This document shows, one piece after another, positions 51,079-60,339 of a DNA stretch of 64,000 nt. The notes below the pieces were generated by a model. It was not told where the DNA came from. It made no database searches and saw only the letters and a program-made list of their open reading frames with translations. Made by a program: the position numbers and the translations under genes. Numbering within the stretch: position 1 is the first letter of the stretch; every line of letters starts with the position of its first letter. Source of the DNA: Leuctra nigra (taxonomy: Eukaryota; Arthropoda; Insecta; Plecoptera; Leuctridae); NCBI GenBank assembly GCA_934045905.1, contig OW203769.1, forward strand, positions 1,999,202 to 2,063,201. Direction: 5' to 3'.

Positions 51079-54000
51079 TGGAAGACATATCCCTTTGGTG
51101 TAGGATTTCAAAGCAATGTTATTAACTCATTAAAAGAGGAGTACACTAAAAAGAAACAATTTTTTATTTTTTTTATTTTTTTTGCTTCAAAATATTTTTT
51201 AAGTATATATTTTCATTATTCAGTAAAAAAATAAGGAATTTGTCTCACTTGAAAGCCGAGGGAGCAAGAGAGAAGTGAGTCGGAGCTATAGTGCCTTCAT
51301 ATACTGCCAACTTTAAACCCGATTTACTAAATAACTACTTTTTTCATGTTTCCAACCATGAAAACCAATATATCACGTCAACCTTTTCAGTGCATTTTTT
51401 TTGGAGTTACTTGAAAAAAATGGGGTATCCATTTGAATGTATCGCATATTATAGAAGTGTTAAAAAAAACTAAAAAAATTAGTTAAATGTAAATTTTTCA
51501 TTGTTTGAAATATCATTATTGATAAATAAATTATATCTTGAAATGTAGAAGTAATAATGGAAAACCCATACTACATTATAGAAAAAAAAAAATTACTTAT
51601 TTCATTACAACTTTTTATAAATGCGTTTTAGTAATCATTGTTAATAACGATTAAATTCCACCAAAAAATAAAATATAAAATAAAATAAATTATTTTTATT
51701 ATTTTTTTGTGATGGTCTAATAATAAGGTCAGCAAGTTTCAACACTGTGTCAACACTGTAATTTAACAATATAGATTTTTCAGTACACTCCCCCCTTAAC
51801 ATCATTAAGAAGTGGAAACCAAGACATAATAGATTCGTTCCATTTAAAATCGTCCAATTTACGAAAAAATCGTTGCGGCATGAATTTTGATAATTTTCAA
51901 AATCTGCGTAGATATAACTTGATCCTAGCCGAGTTGAAATTAATTTTTTCAGATTTTTCAGATTCACCCTTCTCAAGTTACATGTCCTTGAACATTGGCC
52001 TGAGTGGTAAAAATAGCTCAAGTAAGCTCTTTCAAAACTCGCTGTAATTTCCAAACGAATCAAGATAACGGGTTCCAGTACATTTTGTACTCTTTAACAT
52101 ATTTCCGTCCATCATTTTGGTTCGCATAATGTTTGTCGTATACCCTCTGCGTGACCTTCAAATCAGGGGTTGAATATTGAGTATAATTTTGCAAAATTTA
52201 CTGTATTTGACGCTCGATTTTCTACCCAAGGGTTGTAAATATCAAGTCAATTATTTTTGTGGAATATCTACGTATATATGGCTTAGTTACTAACCTTCTT
52301 TGGTTTAGTTAATTTTAAGTCTTCGTACATAAAATAAAGCTTCAAAAACTGAATTATTGACAAATTGTTACTTTTCAACCCCATTTGTACCCAAGAGGGC
52401 AAAGAGACAAAACTTTGAGTTGATGCTCGATTAGTAACTCATATATTGATGTTCAATATCTGCAAGTTTTGTTTTGTTATTCTACGTTTTGGAGAAATGG
52501 CGAGTATTTTTGTTTTTATATTAAATGGAATATGGTCAAATTGACTATGTTCAACCCCCCTTTTCCCCCAGAGGGCAAAGCGCCAAAAATGTGAGTTGGT
52601 GCTCGATTGGTAACTCATATATTGATATTCAATCCCTGAAAGTTTCGTTTTGTTCTTCGACTTTATGTAGAAATGGCGAGTAGTTTTGTTGAACCATTAT
52701 TTTTTGTGTGCCTAGAAAATCCCCAAGTAAAATACCTTACGTATCAATCCGTTCAGAAATTAAATTATTTATGGTATTACGAAAATACGTGCCATTTCTG
52801 CATAAAGCCGAAGAACAAAACGAAACCTTCAAGGATTGATTATCAATATATGAGTCACTAATCGAGCACAAAATCAAGTATTTGGCGCTTTGCCCACTTG
52901 GGTAGATAGGGGGTTGAACATAGTCAATTTGACCATATTCCATTTAATGTTAAAACAAAAATTCTCGCCATTTCTCCAAAACGTAGAATAACAAAACAAA
53001 ACTTGCAGATATTGAACATCAATATATGAGTTACTAATCGAGCATCAACTCAAAGTTTTGGCTCTTTGCCCTCTTGGGTACAAATGGGGTTGAAAAGTAA
53101 CAATTTGTCAATAATTCAGTTTTTGAAGCTTTATTTTATGTACAAAGACTTAAAATTAACTAAACCAAAGAAGTTTTGTAACTAAGCCATATATACGTAG
53201 ATATTCCGCAAAAATAATTTACTTGATATTTACAACCCTTGGGTAGTAAATCGAGCGTCAAATACAGTAAAATTTGCAAAATTATACTCGATATTCAACC
53301 CTTGATTTGAAGGTCACGCAGAGGGTGTACGACAAACATTATGAGGTCCAAAATGATAGACGGAAATATGTTGAAGAGTACAAAATTTACTGGAACCGTT
53401 ATCTTGATTCGATTGGAAATTACAGCGAGTCTTGAGCTATTTTTACCACTCAGGCCAATGTTCAAGGTCATGTAACTTGAGAAGGGTGAATCTGAAAAAT
53501 CTGAAAAAATTAATTTGAGCTCAACTTGTATCAAGTTACAACTTTGCAAATTTTAAAAATTATCAAAAATTATGCCGCAACGACCATTGGACGTTTTTCC
53601 GCGGAACGACCCAATAGGTACTGATCTGCATAACAAACAATTCCGCAAAAGAATTGATTCAATTGTATGCAGTAAAACTAAAAGCTTCGTTTACAATTAC
53701 ATCTCACGATGGGTAAGTTGGTTCCATGGACCGGGTGTTTGCGTTTCCGGTTTTCTCTTACTGACCAATCACTAGTCCAGAAACCGCTCGCGGCAGACTA
53801 CTAACGTTAAATCCGCAATCGCAAAAGTTTTCCGATTTCCACGTTTTATATAAGTGCATAGTAAAATACAAATATTTGAACAGAAACACTGGTACACTGG
53901 ACAATACCAGTGTTTCTGTTCAAATATTTGTATTTTACTAAGTTGTTTCCTGGTATATTATCTTCTTCTTTGTGTTTATTAATATAAGTGCAGTGTTGAA

Positions 54001-57000
54001 TCCGGGGCGAGAATTGTGGTCTATACCAAAATTCATAAAATTGTTGTAACTTGCAACAAGCATTTCACATTATTTTCTCCAATAATTTAGAAAAAGGACA
54101 AAAATATCTTAAAAATCACAAACTACCACTCAATGAGTCGGGAGGGCATTTTTCTCATTCAGTAAGTGATTCTACAACTCACTGTATATTTTTTAACACA
54201 TTATTGTTGTACCGTAAAATTTTTATTTTTTTATTTTTGAAAATAATAATATTGATTTTTGTCACGGTTTAAGCCCCACCTTTTACACTACAGACTTCCA
54301 CGAGGTCTCATTTTGTTCACAAAGAATGGGCGGATGGGCTGACTAAGCCCAAATTTCGATAACTTCATTCCTACTGCAACTCTAGCTCCTACTAAAACAG
54401 GAATATATTACTCTAAAATCCGGTACGTTATATTTTTTTTTTTACAAAAATGTAAACAAAAAATTAGAAAAAGGGCTTAGTCAGCCCATAACTAAATATC
54501 TTATGAATATTCCCTCCAAGTTTCATGTAATTCAGCCTAAGCGGTTTTGTCTATTCTTTGTCAGTTGTAACGTGCATTTTACACATTTCAAAACGTCCCG
54601 GATTTTTTTGTGGCGTCCAAAAACGACTAATGTCACTTGATATCATATATATGTTACCAGCTCCCTCTTACGAAATATGAAGAAATATAATATTGATTTT
54701 TTCGGTCGAATCGCATTAAAATAGCAAGAAAAGGACTACATTCAAAAATAAATAGAAAAGGCATTTTCAGGCAAAATAAAACACATATTTTTTAAATCAG
54801 GAACACATGAAACATACTTATATATAATTTTTAGACGTGTCTGAACTCTGAACAAAAAACTAAAAAAGCATATCCCGAACATCCTTGCCCTACTGATTAT
54901 TGTCCCTTCAACAACAATTTCCTGTCCTCTGCTGATGCATTTATGTTTGCATCATCCTTGGACTGCATTGAACTATGAGGAACATTGCGAATAAACGTAT
55001 TATATGTTTCAATGTTTCAATGTTTCAATCTGCAGTGCGATTGTATAACTTCTTAGCCGAGATAATGGATCGTTATCGATACCAATTGATGAAAGTAATT
55101 TAGCCAATCAGAAGGTACAGCAATTCAAAGTGCGTAAATTCGACTTCCTGAGATAAATAATGTGATTATATTTCATATCCTCGTAGCTTTTGCACAATTC
55201 AAATGATTAACAATGATATTAATAGTTTACTTTCATCAATTGGTATAGATAACGATCCATTATCTCGGCTAAGAAAGTTATACAATCGCCCTGCTGTTTC
55301 AAACAATGAATAGTATGAAACTGGGTCCATAGACAGTGTTTGCGTTTTCCGTTCCGTATTCACCATCACAAGTCTGCCGTGGCCAGTTTCTGCTCTTGTG
55401 GTTGGCTATAAGAAAAAAGAGCGGAAAACGCAACAAAACGCAAAAACTGTCTAATGTGGACCCGGCATTAGTGTCGTGCTTGTTGAGGTACACCCAACAA
55501 GAGATACAACGATATTCGAATGAAATGGATTGGCTGAAAAAGATTTGATGGCATCATCTGATGAAGTTTATGCTTACTCGTCATCTACCTCTATAGTAGG
55601 TGAGCTCGGATTTCATTGATAATAACAAGGATTGATTGTCAAGGAACCTAACCAGCAGCCAATCCGTTTCGTTCAAATACCGTTTTATGAATTGTCGAGT
55701 GTACGTGACGTATATAATATAATTAACGGAGGAATGTTCTTTGAATTTCGTAGATTCAGAATGGCATTTAATTATCTTGTTGGCCAAGTCCAGTCAAGTG
55801 GAATACATCCGATGTTCGGTATACGTACAGTTTCGAAGAGTTCCATTTTTATATTTGTAACACGCCACCAACTTCAAAATATCGAAATTCGTTTCATTAA
55901 ATCTCTTGTCATCTGATTGAACAATACAAAACGGTCCTTCAAACTTTTTCGTCTCGCCGGAGCATATCTTGTCAATCGATTCATCCCCGTAGACCTTGAG
56001 GATTGTCAGACCCACAGTAACTGAAACAATTCATTGATTCATTAATGAATTTCAGGAAGGGATGTGCATTGTGAAAAATATCCGACCGAACCGGGGCTCG
56101 AACCCGGGACCTCTCACCTGCCGGGCGAGAGCTCTACCAAGTGAGCTACCCGGTTGGACGGACGGACATTAGACACAACACACTGATGAGGGTTAGAGAT
56201 CTCCGAGGAGAATGGAATGAAGGTAGAGAATGCTTCTACGAACTGTCATACCACCGGTGACGATGCTGTCACCATATTGTCCCTTTGCACTTGCGTGCGC
56301 AACCCTCTTTTACTCGACTGAAGGAGTTGCTTTTCAGCTCGAATGATGAGAATGTAGGGTTCTGTGGAAAACTTCCATGGAGTCAGGATGAAATGAAGGG
56401 ATGTGCATTGTGAAAAATATCCAACCGAACCGGGGCTCGAACCCGGGACCTCTCACTTGCCGGGCGAGAGCTCTACCAAATGAACTACCCGGTCGGACGG
56501 TTGGACATGAGATACAACGCACTGATGAGGGTTAGAGATCTCCGAGGAGAATGGAATGAAGGTAGAGAATTCGATCGTCACCGGTGGTATGACAGTTCGT
56601 AGTGAGCATTCTCTACCATCATTCCATTCTCCTCAGATCTCTAACCCTCATCAGTGCATTGTGTCTAATATCCGTCCGTCCGACCGGATAGCTCATTTGG
56701 TAGAGCTCTCGCCCGGCAAGTGCGAGGTCCCGGGTTCGAACCCCGGTTCGGTCGGATATTTTTCACAACGCACATCCTGACTCCATGGAAGCTTTCCACA
56801 GAAACCTACATTCTCGTAAATTAATTAATTACTAGGAAAACGGTCCGTGTAACGCGTTGATGAGCGAGCACCGATTCACACGACATTGCCAATCGAGCCC
56901 GATCCATTTAATGAAACAAAACTTTCTACATTATTACCAAATTTCCTTACAACTTTCCATAAACACTCTGGAACAATTAAACAGACCAATACAATCAATT

Positions 57001-57830
57001 TGATACTTTTCCATCAATCTCTTTGGACAGATATTCAAAACACTTAAAAGAGCAATAATTCTGTAAATTCTTAACCGATTGGGCTGGAAATGTGTAAAAT
57101 ATGATATGTATCTAGTCCAAACGTTGTTTTAATAGTGTGAAACATGATCCATATCCAGAAATAAATTATTTTAGAAACCTACCTAATACATAATACTACC
57201 TATGTGTATTACACATATTGCAAACAAACATTATGTATTGCAATGATCACTCGATCAACAAAAGGAATCTGATTTTCAATAAAACTGAGAATAGAGACTG
57301 AAACTGAGAATAAAACTGAGAACTTTGCTTTGCTACAGAGCAACCCAGAAGGCAGTGGATTTTCTTTTTTGAAATGTCATTTTCTGACAGGTTCAAAACT
57401 TAAAAAATGCCAATAAGTGCATAAGTTCTCTACTGATTGGGCTGAAAAGTTGTATAATAATTGAAAATGGTACTCTTATTGACCATGCAAAATTTGAACT
57501 CAAACTGAACATTTTGATTTTCGGCCAATCAGAAGATATGTTTTTAATTGAACCAATCAGAATGCAGCTCTCAAAAACAATCTCAGACTGAGTTACAATG
57601 ATATTAGTATGTGTGCAAAATTTCAGCTCGATCGGAAAAAAAATGTGGCCAGCATCGTCGGGAAACACACACCCACACACACACACACACAAAATCAGAG
57701 AAAGTGTCCAAAAGAGCCGAATGGAGACGCTCGCTACGTTCGCTCAATTATACCTGATGGAAAGATAGAAGTTTGGAGTATCATATTCATACTCACCCAG
57801 AACAACGGCGGTAATGGCGATGGTCTTCAT
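42153..57830 (-). CDS. Secreted giant Met/Pro decapeptide-repeat protein, three exons (inferred)
   Basis: I infer exons 57830-57797, 56020-55829 and 51078-42153. The head has a hydrophobic leader (MKTIAITAVVLVTVGLTILK), then a short mature segment with three cysteines and two N-glycosylation sequons (FNETNF, NGT). The third exon encodes about 296 copies of MPMPGMPSTD, with residue 8 varying (S, P, Y, A) and a variant MPMPDTPSTD. The tail is MSTPDDVKKPQQ then TAA. Both joins are phase 1. The frame is broken by five 29-bp units (near 44341, 45751, 46801, 47011 and 50280) and by a TAG at 49790, so a full-length product of about 3,000 residues cannot be read directly. I do not recognise the family. 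Ser/Thr-rich, proline-rich secreted repeats suggest a mucin-like or structural role, for example in saliva, gut lining or eggshell; this is inference. Splice use and repeat count are unproven. Confidence 0.6.
42180..51075 (-). repeat. 30-bp coding minisatellite, about 296 units
   Basis: On the plus strand the unit is AGGCATGTCTGTGGAAGGCA plus TCCCAGGCAT. Variants at fixed positions (GTGTAAGG, GTGGGAGG, GTAGAAGGCGTGTC, GTGGAAGTGA) recur in blocks. Segment 42421-42960 matches 43741-44280 unit for unit, including the rare GTGGAAGTGA unit. A 150-bp block is repeated back to back at 43021-43320 and again at 43561-43860. The Tyr variant (GTGTAAGG) is confined to 42.2-47.3 kb. Confidence 0.97.
51829..53611. 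repeat. Large 1.78-kb foldback in decapeptide-gene intron 2
   Basis: Two arms of about 850 bp are inverted around about 52,710 with high identity. Examples are CGTTGCGGCAT at 51872 against ATGCCGCAACG at 53573, and ACGTAGATATTCC against GGAATATCTACGT. Each arm holds two related copies of a GTAACTCATATATTGAT block. Confidence 0.85.
53859..53940. repeat. Perfect 36-bp hairpin, 10-nt loop
   Basis: 53859-53894 (TAGTAAAATACAAATATTTG onwards) and 53905-53940 are exact reverse complements; the loop is CACTGGACAA. Confidence 0.95.
55033..55293. mobile_element. TIR element with about 60-bp inverted ends
   Basis: Ends CAGTGCGATTGTATAACTT and the inverted AAGTTATACAATCGCCCTG continue through AGCCGAGATAATGGATCGTT. 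They resemble hAT ends, but I could not settle a duplication because the left flank is a GTTTCAAT tandem. Confidence 0.6.
55323..55463. mobile_element. Short MITE
   Basis: Inverted ends are GGGTCCATAGACAGTGTTTG and the inverted form of CAAAAACTGTCTAATGTGGA plus CCC; CGTTTTCCG/CGGAAAACG follows inside. Confidence 0.6.
55486..55705 (+). mobile_element. MITE family AGGTACACTC, copy 3
   Basis: It has the same inner words (GATGGCATCATC, CAAGGAACCT). It lies just downstream of the donor of decapeptide-gene exon 2. Confidence 0.55.
55829..56020 (-). CDS. decapeptide-repeat gene, exon 2 (cysteine-containing head)
   Basis: The acceptor is ATTGTTTCAG|TT and the donor AAACT|GTACGT. The exon completes the leader (VTVGLTILKVYG) and encodes ESIDKICSGETKKFEGPFC and then FNETNFDILKLVACYKYKNG. 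Composition is that of a soluble secreted domain. The frame stays open past the donor, so a longer exon is possible. Confidence 0.6.
56060..56235 (-). repeat. tRNA-Ala-like SINE, copy 1
   Basis: The minus strand contains a tRNA-like cloverleaf at 56155-56084 with anticodon-loop CCGGCAG, D stem GCTC/GAGC and T arm CCGGG-TTCGAGC-CCCGG. Shared flanks are TTAGAGATCTCCGAGGAG and GATGTGCATTGTG. Confidence 0.7.
56399..56570 (-). repeat. tRNA-Ala-like SINE, copy 2
   Basis: It has the same cloverleaf (56494-56423) and flanks as copy 1, in direct orientation 339 bp away. Confidence 0.7.
56608..56777 (+). repeat. tRNA-Ala-like SINE, copy 3 (best cloverleaf)
   Basis: 56682-56753 folds fully: acceptor GACCGGA/TTCGGTC, D GCTC/GAGC, anticodon CTCGC/GTGCG (one mismatch) with loop CCGGCAA (GGC), T arm CCGGG/CCCGG. 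It has C33 instead of U33 and no G3-U70, so a working tRNA-Ala is unlikely. It is inverted relative to copies 1 and 2. Confidence 0.65.
56831..57748 (-). mobile_element. CTAG-ended repeat E, copy 5
   Basis: It starts ACTAGGAAAACGGTCCGTG and ends GACGCTCGCTACGTTCGCTC about 50 bp before the donor of the decapeptide-gene exon 1, so it lies inside that intron. A short CA run is at about 57664-57691. Confidence 0.5.
57797..57830 (-). CDS. decapeptide-repeat gene, exon 1
   Basis: The ATG at 57830 encodes MKTIAITAVVL plus one base before the donor CTGG|GTGAGT. A TATATAAG box lies about 55-60 bp upstream. The short hydrophobic start is the first half of a signal peptide. Confidence 0.65.
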
Positions 57831-57884
57831 GATTCTTCTTGGTCTCAAAGTGTCAGTGAAGTGCGCCGCGCTTCGTCCAGATCA

Positions 57885-57892
57885 CTTATATA
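57885..57892 (-). promoter_or_regulatory. TATA box of the decapeptide-repeat gene
   Basis: The minus strand reads TATATAAG, a close match to the consensus, 55-62 bp upstream of the ATG at 57830. Transcription would start near 57860 and leave a short leader. Confidence 0.6.
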
Positions 57893-58047
57893 CCCGGTGT
57901 GATTCATGACGCACCGTCCTGCAACTAATATACCCGGTGTGATTCATGACGCACCGTCCTGCAACTAATATACCCGGTGTGATTCATGACGCACCGTCCT
58001 GCAACTAATATACCCGGTGTGATTCATGACGCACCGTCCTGCAACTA
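57888..58047 (-). repeat. Four perfect 40-bp tandem repeats at the promoter
   Basis: Units at 57888-57927, 57928-57967, 57968-58007 and 58008-58047 are identical. The unit on the plus strand begins ATATACCCGGTGTGATTCAT and ends GCACCGTCCTGCAACTA. The unit nearest the gene overlaps the TATA box, so each repeat carries a TATA-like ATAT end plus possible factor sites. Confidence 0.95.
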
Positions 58048-58257
58048 ACCACTGGCGTGTAGCCATGAAGTCGCTAGGTCACTATCAGACATAGTCTCAA
58101 TTATGTGATAGTGTAGCATGCAATAATCGTCAGTCCCTTTCCTGAGGTCTCTGGAATTCTATTTCTAAACGCTTACATAAAAATAAAGAATTCCATTGCC
58201 ATTCCAACGGAAAAGGCTTAATTCTGTAATTCAGAAGTATGATACTAGGAAATCGCT

Positions 58258-58560
58258 CAGAGAAACACCACTGATATTTAGCAAATACATGAAACACGTT
58301 GATGAGCGAGCACCGAAACGTGCACCACCTACAAACGAAACACTCCACTAGCAAACACCACTGATATTTAGCGAATACATGAAACACGTTGATGAGCGAG
58401 CACCGAAACGTGCACCACCTAGAAACGAAACACTTCACGAGCAAACACCACTGATATTTAGCGAATACATGAAACACGTTGATGAGCGAGCACCGAAACG
58501 TGCACCACCTAGGAACGAAACACTCCACGAGCAAACACCACTGATATTTAGCAAATACAT
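58258..58560 (+). repeat. 90-bp minisatellite, about 3.3 units
   Basis: GATATTTAGC recurs at 58272, 58362, 58452 and 58542. Each unit holds CACGTTGATGAGCGAGCAC, related to the E-repeat terminus. As the period is a multiple of three, both strands have 30-residue periodic open frames (MKHVDERAPKRAPPRNETLH on plus). Confidence 0.88.
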
Positions 58561-58588
58561 GTCTTGCCCGCGTATAAAAGGGTAGCAG

Positions 58589-58752
58589 CGGGCTTATTCC
58601 TGAAAAAAGTGAGAGTGAGTATGAGAAAAAATAGTGAGAAATTTGTTATCAACCAATAAGCATCCAATAGGCTTAGATTCTATTGGCTGATACTGATTTT
58701 CTCACTATATTTATCTCATTCTCACTCTCATTTTTTTCAGGAATACGCCCGT
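58589..58752. mobile_element. Foldback MITE
   Basis: Arms GGGCTTATTCCTGAAAAAA and the inverted TTTTTTTCAGGAATACGCCC continue into GTGAGAGTGAG and its complement. Confidence 0.65.
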
Positions 58753-58755
58753 CGG

Positions 58756-58988
58756 TCATAAAAATGAGAAACTTTGTAAATTATATATTTACAATTTGTA
58801 TATTTACAAAGAACACAGTTTGTGAATATAATTAATATCATATCATATAAAGTATATTTTCTATATAGAAAATGTTAAAAATGTAGAAAATGATAAACTT
58901 TTTTATTTATATATTTATAATCTGTGTTCTTTTTTAAAAGAACACAGATTGTGAATATAATTTAAAAAGTTAATCATTTTTATGACCG
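58756..58988. repeat. Imperfect foldback
   Basis: The ends GGTCATAAAAATGA and TCATTTTTATGACC are inverted, and the pair TTAAAAGAACACAG recurs inside on both arms. Confidence 0.5.
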
Positions 58989-60257
58989 TGAAGTATATTT
59001 TCTATCAGACATTTGTTTTATCATCGCGTGCTAAAATGACTGAATGATAAATGTCATGAATACGAGTAAATGCACGCACATGTGAACATCACAATCTAAA
59101 GGAACGGTCGCTCCACGCCAGCCAAGTCGAACGGCGCGCGCACACTCTCATATAAAGGCTGGAGCAAACCCACTTTTACTGTAAACATCAAAGTGGCATT
59201 TTCGGCATGGATCTTAAAATTGGAAAGTCTCACATTGTTGCGATATATCTTAATTTCGAGCTATGGCCCACCCTACAACATATACCAAATTTGGGAACAA
59301 AAGGTTACGCCCTTTTCGCGCTAGAGGGCCGTGAAAAAGTGTTTTAGGGCGGTTTTCATAATAATAATAATCTCAGTAGTAGGGTGGAGCTAAAATCCGG
59401 TAAACAAGCCACAGCCTAAACGGCTGAACCGATTGATCTCACATTTTTACCACTTGTGCACTTTTGGCGTCTGATTTAACCTTCACCCCATGAATTTTTT
59501 GTGCCGCCATTTTGAAACCGGAAGTGACGTCATATCTCGTCAACGGCTGGACCGATTGGAACGAAATTTGCACCAAACGATTCAGACGGTCATCTTTATG
59601 CAGTATCAGTAGCAAAATACTAAATATTATGTTAAAGAAACCGGAAATGACGTCATGAAATTTGAAATACATCGATTGGCATTTCGGCAACAAAGGTTGA
59701 TCCGATTATTTTGATATTTATGTAACGTATATACTTTTGTCATCTTATTTGACTTGTTATAAAATCAACCGGAAGCCGCCATTTTGAAACCAGTAGTGAG
59801 TGACATCATATCTCAAAACCGGCTAAACCGATTCGAACGAAACCAGCGCTAATCGTTTTAGACGGTCAACTTTATGTATTATCATCAGTAATTTTTGCAG
59901 TTTTCCATACCGAAACCGGAAATGACGTCACACATTTTAAAAATCTCACTTATTTACATTTTGATGCAATAAATACTATTTGAGACAGCTTATAATAAAA
60001 TGTAATCATGTTTAAATTATAATTCAAGGGGTCAGAGATTGCAGCCGCCATTTTGAAGCCGTATCGATCCGAAACTATCGCCAAACGATTCGGAAGGCCA
60101 TCACTATGGAATAGGAACAGTCAAAATTGAATTATCCTATTAGAGACCGGAAATGACGTCATTCAAATTTATAAATTATTTAGCTTCTTAATGTTTCAGA
60201 ACACATCATTAATATATAAAATAAACCAATACGGTATGAATTCTAGGTTTTTAATTG

Positions 60258-60299
60258 GAGCGACGTTTCAAGTGAACTGTGTCACCCCTCATCAGGCTC
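60258..60299 (-). ncRNA. Second candidate hammerhead, inverted terminus
   Basis: This is the exact reverse complement of 62633-62674, inside the left inverted terminus. It would be active only in antisense transcripts. Confidence 0.5.
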
Positions 60300-60339
60300 G
60301 TCATCTATTTGACATCATCTAATTGACAGGCTAGACAAG

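Noticed and set aside
56520..56545. Hammerhead core in the SINE (CTGATGAG)
   Set aside because: No GAAA and GTC partner elements at suitable spacing.
56682..56753. Functional tRNA-Ala
   Set aside because: C33 replaces U33, G3-U70 is missing, one anticodon-stem pair is broken, and the sequence is part of a multi-copy repeat.
57797..57830. This exon as exon 1 of the takeout-like gene
   Set aside because: It is phase-compatible, but the exon at 33948-33885 lies closer, has its own leader and gives the family-typical KLPTWV join.
58385..58420. Hammerhead in the 90-bp repeat (TTGATGAG ... GAAAC)
   Set aside because: C3 is replaced, and the pairing CACG/CGTG joins the wrong helices.
58130..58534. 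Minus-strand repeat protein of 134 codons
   Set aside because: It is the antisense frame of the 90-bp minisatellite, with no leader or splice signals.
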